Notes under the pieces: generated by a model
The model's input: the letters and a program-made list of their open reading frames with translations, nothing else
Databases searched by the model: none
What the model was told of the DNA's origin: nothing
Position numbers and translations under genes: made by a program
Part shown: positions 8,682 to 13,705 of the stretch, piece by piece
Layout of the letters: every line of letters starts with the position of its first letter
Numbering within the stretch: the first letter of the stretch is position 1
Assembly (NCBI GenBank): GCA_009602725.1
Contig: WELB01000264.1
Span: 98,650-112,354, forward strand
DNA: 13,705 nt
Direction of reading: 5' to 3'
Source: Spirogloea muscicola
Lineage: Eukaryota > Streptophyta > Zygnematophyceae > Spirogloeales > Spirogloeaceae

Positions 8682-8878
8682 TCAGGCCAAATATTGGTCA
8701 AGGTCGAAATATGCAGTTGATAATTCGGCATCCCACTCTTCACTGCCATACTCTTCACCACCAACATACATTTCACCACCTTCTTCAAGATCTCTGCTTG
8801 CATCCTGCAAAATGTTGACAACTACCTCCAGACTTAGTAGCAGATCAGTGTCGATCTGCGTGTTGACTATTACTTGAG
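8682..8878 (-). CDS. Probable terminal exon of an unrecognised minus-strand gene
   Basis: The minus strand has an acceptor-like GACTTGCAAG ending at 8879. It is followed by an open frame with QVIVNTQIDTDLLLSLEVVV, then a strongly acidic, Gly- and Tyr-rich C-terminus (DLEEGGEMYVGGEEYGSEEW) that ends DLDQYLA at a TGA (8684-8682). An alternative acceptor TTTTGCAG lies inside the segment. Acidic tails of this kind are common at protein C-termini, but I recognise no family. The exon phase does not fit directly to the donor at 9089, so an intervening exon or a different border is likely. Confidence 0.35.
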
Positions 8879-9089
8879 CTTGCAAGTCACAAGTGGGTAA
8901 GCTTATGCTCCTTCTGCTACATTTGATCGTGCACATCCAGAGTGCACACTTGCTTTTAAGCCTCGATCAGCTTGGTCAAGATTGCAAAGTGCGGGCCAAA
9001 TAGTGTAGTAGACGATGCGTTTGATATGACATGATACACCTTGTGCTGTCAATAGCATGCTGCTTATGCTGCAATCATTTCAGGTCTAC

Positions 9090-9215
9090 CTGAGGTGCAA
9101 ACTTGACACCAGGAGTCATTTCAAGTAATCTGGCTGCAAGGTCCTCCCGGATGCTTTGCTCCTGGCAAGTGTTCCAGAAGTCACCATCAAAAAGCATGAC
9201 ATAAGGTGCAGAATG
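9090..9215 (-). CDS. Probable internal exon of an unrecognised minus-strand gene
   Basis: The minus strand shows an acceptor-like run (GCTCTTTGTACATGCTAAGAG) followed by a compact open segment of about 42 codons and a consensus donor CAG|GTAGAC at 9089. The translation begins HSAPYVMLFDGDFWNTC and continues with EQSIREDLAARLLEMTPG. It is rich in charged residues, with hydrophobic beta-strand and amphipathic-helix patterns, and looks like part of a folded domain. An in-frame stop sits immediately upstream of the acceptor and another soon after the donor, as expected for an exon. I do not recognise the domain. Confidence 0.4.
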
Positions 9216-9427
9216 CTCTTAGCATGTACAAAGAGCAGGAGCTGCATGCGTGCTCTGCTGTTGACTTGCTAGCAGCAACTTGCAAATCTATTCTGTGTCA
9301 TGCAGTGGTTCTGACACACACTGTAAAGGGTGACAAACAGCAAGACCTTGGAATGTCTGTCCTAGACAGCACCTCCTTCTTAAATGTCAACAACAATTTG
9401 ACTAGAGGCCCAGAGGTGGCTAGTGAC

Positions 9428-9664
9428 TTCATGTAAAGGCAAATTTAACAACAACAAGCTCATGTCAAAGTATGCACAAGATTGCAATCTCAATGGACGG
9501 GATTCATGGTTTAAGGCCCTGACCTCTGTGCTGAAGCTAGCAGTGGATATAGTTGGCCGTGTATGCTCAACATTGTCTGCTGCGCTCTCTTTGACATCCT
9601 CTTCTCTACTGACAGCAATTGGTGTTGTTTGAGACCTCGTTGGAGGTGAGGCATCTTGGCCCTG
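9428..9664 (-). CDS. Possible exon, Ser/Thr-rich linker of a minus-strand gene
   Basis: After an acceptor CTTGTAATCAG (AG at 9666-9665) the minus strand is open with QGQDASPPTRSQTTPIAVSR, then REEDVKESAADNVEH and a Ser/Thr-rich stretch. Donor-like GTs occur at 9523 (CAGAG|GTCAGG) and 9427 (GAA|GTCACT), both in phase 0. The frame itself ends in a stop near 9380. The start is in phase 0 and so fits the donor at 9980. The composition suggests a disordered linker. Function unknown. Confidence 0.35.
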
Positions 9665-9980
9665 CTGATTACAAGCCATATAGGATTTCAGGTATAAACT
9701 TTTAGATTCAGGTATTAATTTTTGGATGTAAGTCCACACATAGTTCCTGCACTCGCACTGATAATTTAACACTATTCATGTGCTTGATGAGATCAAGGCC
9801 TTGGTGTTTCAGCAAGCGCTGTAATGCACATCTGGCGCCCGCAGCTACAGATGGTCATCTAGTCGTTCGTTAGTAGGTATGGTGCTGAAAAGAAAAGTAC
9901 TGTGCAAAGCATGCTGACAACGAGACAACAATGAAAACACTTGCAGAGCTCTTCAGCTTGATGTGAAGTACATGGCTTAC

Positions 9981-10288
9981 CAAGTCCAGGTACTGATATT
10001 CGGGCATTGCTTCATTTATCAGGCAAGTTTCACCACGTGCATCTGAGTAGGCTCGCTGTGCATCTGAGTAGGCTTGCTGTGCATCTGAGTAGGCTCGCAA
10101 CGGTCTGCCCTTCCACTTTCCATCTGGTCCCCTTTTGCCTGATACATGATCTTCGCCCTGTGCTTTGGCCAGGTGCTTTGAAGGCGTCGACATCGACCCG
10201 AGCGCGTGGTCATTAGTAGACCTTGCCTGCCACTTGTCCAGGGAAGGCTGGGCTTTCTTCGCACATAACTTGTACAGGATAACATCAG
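9981..10288 (-). CDS. Probable exon with heptad repeat, unrecognised minus-strand gene
   Basis: The minus strand has acceptor GAATTACAG (AG at 10290-10289), 308 coding bases, and donor GTAAGC at 9980. In-frame stops lie just outside the acceptor. The exon enters with two bases of a split codon and leaves in phase 0, matching the next exon candidate at 9664. The translation starts DVILYKLCAKKAQPSLDKW and then becomes polar and basic (GKRGPDGKWKGRP). It contains three copies of a seven-residue unit AYSDAQ(Q/R) encoded by a 21-base tandem repeat (the last copy ends AYSDARG), and ends MPEYQYLDL. This is the best-bordered exon on this strand. I know no family with this make-up. Confidence 0.45.
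10037..10099 (+). repeat. 21-base tandem repeat, three units, inside a probable exon
   Basis: Three units of GTGCATCTGAGTAGGCTCGCT lie at 10037-10057, 10058-10078 and 10079-10099, with one base different in the second unit and one in the third. The unit length is a multiple of three, so copy number can change without breaking the minus-strand reading frame, where it encodes AYSDAQ(Q/R). Confidence 0.9.
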
Positions 10289-10764
10289 CTGTAATTCACC
10301 AACAGGGCCCCACATGGTTGTAGCTGTAGCCAGTAAGCTTCTGAAGAGACGTATAATCATGTACCCGTTACTTCTGTCATTTGGACGCTTAATAACCTCT
10401 AGTCAAAATGCAGATCCGAGTTTTGTGGGCGGAAATGCGTCGCCGTGTCGAGACTGGAGGCAGCAGCCAAGACGTCGCCTGCCCGCATGTGCACAGCAAA
10501 TATCAAGGAAACGCTGCAGGGAGATGGCAAGGCGCATTTTGTACACCTGAGAGAGCGAAGATAGGTGTGTGTGTTGCAGCCGGCTGCTCGCTCTGCTGCC
10601 CTTGATGGCCGGTTACAGCACGCCGCGCTGGAGTAGGTCGTGCCAGCGAGTACTAAATGCCCCTTGGACATCGAGTCAAGCGCGACGAAGTCGTGGACAG
10701 CGGGACGAAATACGCCAATCATTCATCAAAGCAAAAAGTGGCCACTACGGCCGCTAGCGGCTGA

Positions 10765-10791
10765 GTAGCCCCTAGCCAACAGCCGCACGTC
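10765..10791 (-). repeat. Minus-strand fragment E of the retroelement 3' coding end
   Basis: On the minus strand this reads DVRLLARGY, matching DLRLLSRGY and DMRLLSRGY of copies A and B at both base and residue level (GCGGCTG and AGGGG(T/C)TAC are shared). The codon after Tyr is TCA rather than a stop. The minus-strand tail motif at 10969-10986 lies upstream of it on that strand, the reverse of the order in A-C, so two minus-strand fragments are probably joined here. Confidence 0.5.
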
Positions 10792-10968
10792 GGCGTGACC
10801 AGCAGGAGGAGGGAGCACGCCGCATCTTCCGCCGGCCCCGGCTGCGCGCCTGGCGGGCCTCACCCATGGCCTCAGCGAAGGTGGCGAAGGAGCTCTTCTG
10901 TGCTCTTCTTTCATATCAGCAGCCGCTTCCCCCCTCTGACGGGAAAGACTCTTGCAGAAGGCGGCGAG

Positions 10969-10986
10969 GGCTGTGGAAAGCCAGCC
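10969..10986 (-). repeat. Minus-strand copy of the GGCTGGC tail motif
   Basis: The plus strand reads GGCTGTGGAAAGCCAGCC, flanked by GGCGAGG and CCACC as in the copy at 6024-6041. Nearby, 11055-11070 (GGGGCGGGGGCTGTGAATGA) repeats part of the same sequence. Tails of two inserted elements on the minus strand are likely. Confidence 0.55.
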
Positions 10987-11158
10987 CACCGAAGGATGAG
11001 AGGAGGAAACAATGGCTGCAAGATGCCAGCCCAGATGTGAGCTCCTCAAAGGGGGCGGGGGCTGTGAATGAACAAGGTCCACATATAGTTGAACAGGGTT
11101 CGAAGGAGTTCCCAGCCCAGGTTTTCAGCCAACAGTCAATCTGTCCGCGCTTTCTCAA

Positions 11159-11476
11159 AGGAGGCCGGAATAGAGCGAAGGAGAAGGGACGAGGAAGAGA
11201 GAGAAGCGGCGGAAGGAAAGCGGAAGCGGAAGGAAAGAGGAGCTCGTCTTCCAAGACGCAACTGCAAAGGCAGCCCAGTGACGTGCTGGAGGGCTTCCCC
11301 ATTGGCGGGCGCGGGGGGCGCCATCGCCCCCCCCGCATGCCGCCAACGCCAGCGGGCCATGGTGGCCCGGGACCCGGAAGGGGGCCAGGGCGGGTCGTGA
11401 GAAAGTCGCGGCCGCCCACGGTCGAGCGCCCCCCCTTCCTCCCTCCTCCCTCCGTCCTCCCTCCGTCCTCCCACCC
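11159..11476. other. GC-rich purine tract followed by pyrimidine tract
   Basis: About 11159-11245 is almost pure purine (repeated GGAAGGAAAG and GCGGAAG units). About 11428-11476 is almost pure pyrimidine (CCTCCCTCCTCCCTCCGTCC repeated). Between them lies very GC-rich sequence with many CpGs. Open frames in several phases run through this interval, but their low-complexity Arg/Gly/Pro translations reflect composition, not coding. It could be a promoter-like or 5' UTR region of an inserted element, or merely expanded simple sequence. Confidence 0.5.
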
Positions 11477-11489
11477 TGCGCCCTTGCAG

Positions 11490-11668
11490 CAGCCTCTGGC
11501 TTGCGCAGCGGGGTTGCTCTTCCTCCCCTCAGCTCATCTGACTTCCTACTGCTGACACGGGGGTACTGAGGGCGCCCTGTCTGCCTAGCCTTTGGCTCCG
11601 TCATGAACACCTGTATGCATCTGGCTGGCATTTCACAGCAGATTCTTTCATATCAGCAGCCGCTTCCC
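11490..11668 (+). repeat. Dispersed repeat G, second copy of F
   Basis: It matches 6385-6570 in order and sequence: CCTCTGGCTTGCG, GGGTTGCTCTTCCTCCCCTC, the coding-like end FLLLTRGY-stop (stop 11567-11569), ATGAACA, the tail motif GGCTGGCATTTCACAGCA (11623-11640) and CATATCAGCAGCCGC. Its last 26 bases (11643-11668) are also found at 10906-10931. Element D starts directly after it. Confidence 0.7.
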
Positions 11669-12034
11669 ACCTGCTCAACCGGTGGACCTGGACCCGGCTG
11701 TCTTCCGTCGGGCGATCGTGAGTAGCCGCAAGGCAGTCGCCGGGGGTCCATCGGGCATGCTCTTTGAGCATTTGCGGGAGCTGTATGGGGAGGACGACTC
11801 GGAGGACTTCGATCTGCTGCTTAGGGTTGCGCAACATGTTGCACGTGGACATCTCACCCATCGGGTAGGCGCAGTCCTCTGCACAAGCAATCTCATTGCT
11901 TTGCAGAAGGACAGCGGGGGAGTGCGTCCTATCTCGATGGGGGAGGTTCTGTCGCGCCTCGTGGGGCGCACCCTTATCATGCAGATCCAGGACGATGCCA
12001 GGCGCACTTCCATCCCCACCAGTTTGGGGCTGGG
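11660..12034 (+). pseudogene. Retroelement D, N-terminal part of reverse transcriptase
   Basis: This open frame begins without a recognisable ATG just after repeat G. It holds the front of a non-LTR reverse transcriptase: AGGPSGMLFEHLREL (about 11735-11785), a helical stretch, then KDSGGVRPISMGEVLSRLVG (around 11908-11967), which is the family's RT motif 1-2 region with the conserved R-P-I. At about 12032-12038 the frame must shift by one base, because the expected RAGAETLVHG sequence continues in the next frame. Regions that would lie further N-terminal in a complete element are absent, so the copy is 5'-truncated. Confidence 0.8.
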
Positions 12035-13233
12035 AGGCGTGCTGGCGCTGAGACCCTGGTGCACGGGGTACGAGCGGCACTGGATGTAAACCCCCATTGG
12101 CTGGCCCTGAGCGTGGACGTACAGAACGCCTTCAACTCCGTGGATCGGCAGGTTATTGCCGTGGAGCTAAGGCAGTACTGTCCCACCCTCCTCCCTCACT
12201 TCCGCTGCATGTATGGCTTGCCATCTGCATTGTTGTGGGGGGCAGGGACTTCTTTGGCTGTTCTGCAGTCAAAGACGGGGCCACGCCAAGGTGATCCAAT
12301 GGGTGGTTTCCTCTTCGCTCTGGCGCATCACAGTGCTTTGCGCAACACGGCGAGCGCTCACCCTGGCGTTCTCCTCCCGAGCTATGCGGATGATACCACG
12401 CTCCTCGGCCCCCCAGAGGAGGTGCTGCGAGCTTCCGGCACGCTTCAGCACCAGCTCCAGCTTAACGGGCTTGGGGTCAATCCGGCTAAGTGCTCTGCCT
12501 GGTCCCCCATTGGCATCCCTCTTTCCCTCTTCCCCTCGTTGCCGACATCTTGTCAGACTCCAGAGGACGGATTGAGGATCTTGGGAGTGCCACTAGGGGA
12601 CCCGTGTTTCTCGGAGGGTGCTGTCCTTGCTCGTCTCCAAGGATACATGCAGGTCCTGCCAGAGCTCCCTAGCCTTGGGGACTCTCAAGTGGCAGTGGCC
12701 ATTTTGACCAGGAGTGTGGCACAGCGGCCGTGCTACCTCCTGCGTACGGTCCCACCGTCGGTCAGCTTGGATGCTATCTATGCATCCATCGATGTCAAGC
12801 GTCAGCAATGCCTTGCTGATCTGATTGCTCACCCACTCCTAGAGCAGTCTCCAGCAGCACTGGTGCAATGTACGCTGCCCATACGTCACGGTGGGCTTGG
12901 TTGTCGCCCCTTAGTCCGCTTATGCAGACCAGCGTACCTTGGCTGCAGGGCTCAAGTGGCTTCGTCCATATCTGGACGATTCCTCCTTGAGCAACAACGT
13001 GTATTGGTGCCTCACATCAGTAACGTGGTTCAGGGGAGTCTGCCTTTCCAAGTGACTCTCAAAGCCAGCCAACAGGACCTCTTCGCCGCATACCCGCCTC
13101 CGGTGAATGAGCCTGTTAGTTTTGCTGCCTGGGCTGACGTTTCTGATGTTAAGGCTCAATCGCGGTTTAGGCTGCAGACGAGCAACCACTGGAGCATCTC
13201 CGGAGTCTTCTCCAAGGGGATGCTCGAGGCCAG
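12035..13233 (+). pseudogene. Retroelement D, reverse transcriptase palm, thumb and linker
   Basis: This is the catalytic core of a non-LTR reverse transcriptase, which makes DNA from the element's RNA at the nicked target site. Motif A is SVDVQNAFNSVDRQ (about 12111-12155). Motif B is GPRQGDPMGGFLFALAH (about 12278-12330). The catalytic motif C is SYADDTTLLG (about 12380-12410), with the two aspartates intact. The thumb-like LRILGVPLGD follows at about 12570, then the long alpha-helical linker with LPIRHGGLGCRPL near 12880. The frame is open for almost 400 codons with no stop, so the insertion is fairly young. At about 13230 a second one-base shift moves the family sequence (ARLLSVSSLGA, then EWLRALP) to another frame, and the original frame stops at 13310-13312. 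Confidence 0.88.
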
Positions 13234-13705
13234 GCTCGGCTGCTATCTGTTTCGTCTCTGGGAGCGTCTGAGTGGCTCCGCGCTTTGCCTTTGCATGCGG
13301 GCTTGCGGATGAAAAATGCTTTGTTTTGCGATGCTATGCGCCGCCGCCTTGGCTTACCATCCCTGTGCTTGGCAGGGGTGACCCAATGTGAATGTGGGCT
13401 TATTGAGCATGATGCATTGCTCATGGGTGACCACATGCTCAGGTGTGCCAAAGGCAGTGAGCGCACGGGCTCCTACAACCTGCTACGTGACGCCATGTAT
13501 GGCATCGTCAAGGAGGGGGGATATCAAGTGGCGTTGGAGAGCACTGGGGTGATGCCCATCCATATCTGCAATGGGGTCCCTCGGACGAGGCGTGTCGATC
13601 TAGTCGGCGTCCCCCTGGGAGGTGGCAAGCGGCTCCTCATGGACGTTGTCCTCACCGACAGCTTCCGGACGAAGGGCCCCATTACTTCTGAGACCGGCTA
13701 CGCTG
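13234..13705 (+). pseudogene. Retroelement D, zinc finger and restriction-like endonuclease, runs off the window
   Basis: In the shifted frame the element continues to the window end. It has a zinc-finger-like block: C-x-C from 13387, then GDH with His at 13432-13434 and Cys at 13444-13446 (sequence GDHMLRC). NLLRDAM follows. Next comes the endonuclease core RRVDLVGV with Asp at 13597-13599 and LLMDVVLTD with Asp at 13642-13644, 15 codons apart as in copies A and H. The family's Lys-Tyr block would lie beyond the window. A C-terminal zinc finger followed by this D-x14-D fold is the arrangement of R2-like non-LTR elements, where the endonuclease nicks the target to prime reverse transcription. 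The endonuclease assignment is from motif spacing only. Confidence 0.75.

Noticed and set aside
10037-10099. CRISPR-like array
   Set aside because: The units are directly adjacent without spacers and lie in a eukaryotic exon-like context, so this is a simple tandem repeat.
10866-11555. Open frame of 229 codons on the plus strand, and overlapping long frames on the minus strand (10916-11419, 11155-11631)
   Set aside because: They cross repeat tails and purine/pyrimidine tracts. Their translations are low-complexity Arg/Gly/Pro/Ser and several frames are open at once, as expected from GC-rich composition rather than coding.
1-13705. tRNA, rRNA or other structural RNA genes
   Set aside because: I saw no cloverleaf with conserved B-box-like sequence and no rRNA-like block on either strand by eye. 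A covariance-model scan would be needed to exclude small RNAs.

Overview
The window looks like nuclear DNA of a plant-lineage eukaryote (land plant or close streptophyte relative). Two things point there. First, positions 600-2141 carry a broken-up but recognisable NAC transcription-factor domain, a family restricted to the green plant lineage, split by GT-AG introns. Second, the window is gene-poor, has introns of a few hundred bases, and is littered with decayed copies of non-LTR retrotransposons. No bacterial operon structure, RNA gene or CRISPR array is visible. I cannot name the species.

Layout. 1-599: intergenic, with one weak minus-strand ORF. 600-2141 (+): NAC gene relic with an in-frame stop at the position of the conserved Trp and a frame change between subdomains C and D. 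2142-3440: nothing firm. 3440-6600: a graveyard of 3' ends from one retroelement family, namely copy A (3440-4090), copy B (4255-4630), an older relative H (5180-5853) that keeps the zinc-finger and endonuclease modules, copy C (6145-6315) and fragment F (6385-6570). 6600-7610: short repeat tails only. 7655-10288 (-): several exon-like open segments with splice-like borders, probably one or two host genes that I do not recognise. 10740-11670: a GC-rich mosaic of retroelement tails (E, G) and purine/pyrimidine tracts. 11660 to the window end (+): the best-preserved element D, with reverse transcriptase, a C-x-C...H...C zinc finger and a restriction-like endonuclease. It has two frameshifts and runs off the window.

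The main theme is the retroelement family. Its module order (RT, zinc finger, restriction-like endonuclease at the C-terminus) is that of the R2-like group rather than the L1 or RTE groups usual in plants. Three independent copies (A, D, H) keep the two endonuclease aspartates exactly 15 codons apart. The 3' ends share a terminal coding motif ending in LL-x-RGY-stop and a short GGCTGGC...AGCC motif found about eleven times on both strands, which may be the tail recognised during retrotransposition. All copies appear dead. The host genes around them (the NAC relic and the minus-strand exons) lie in lower-GC DNA.
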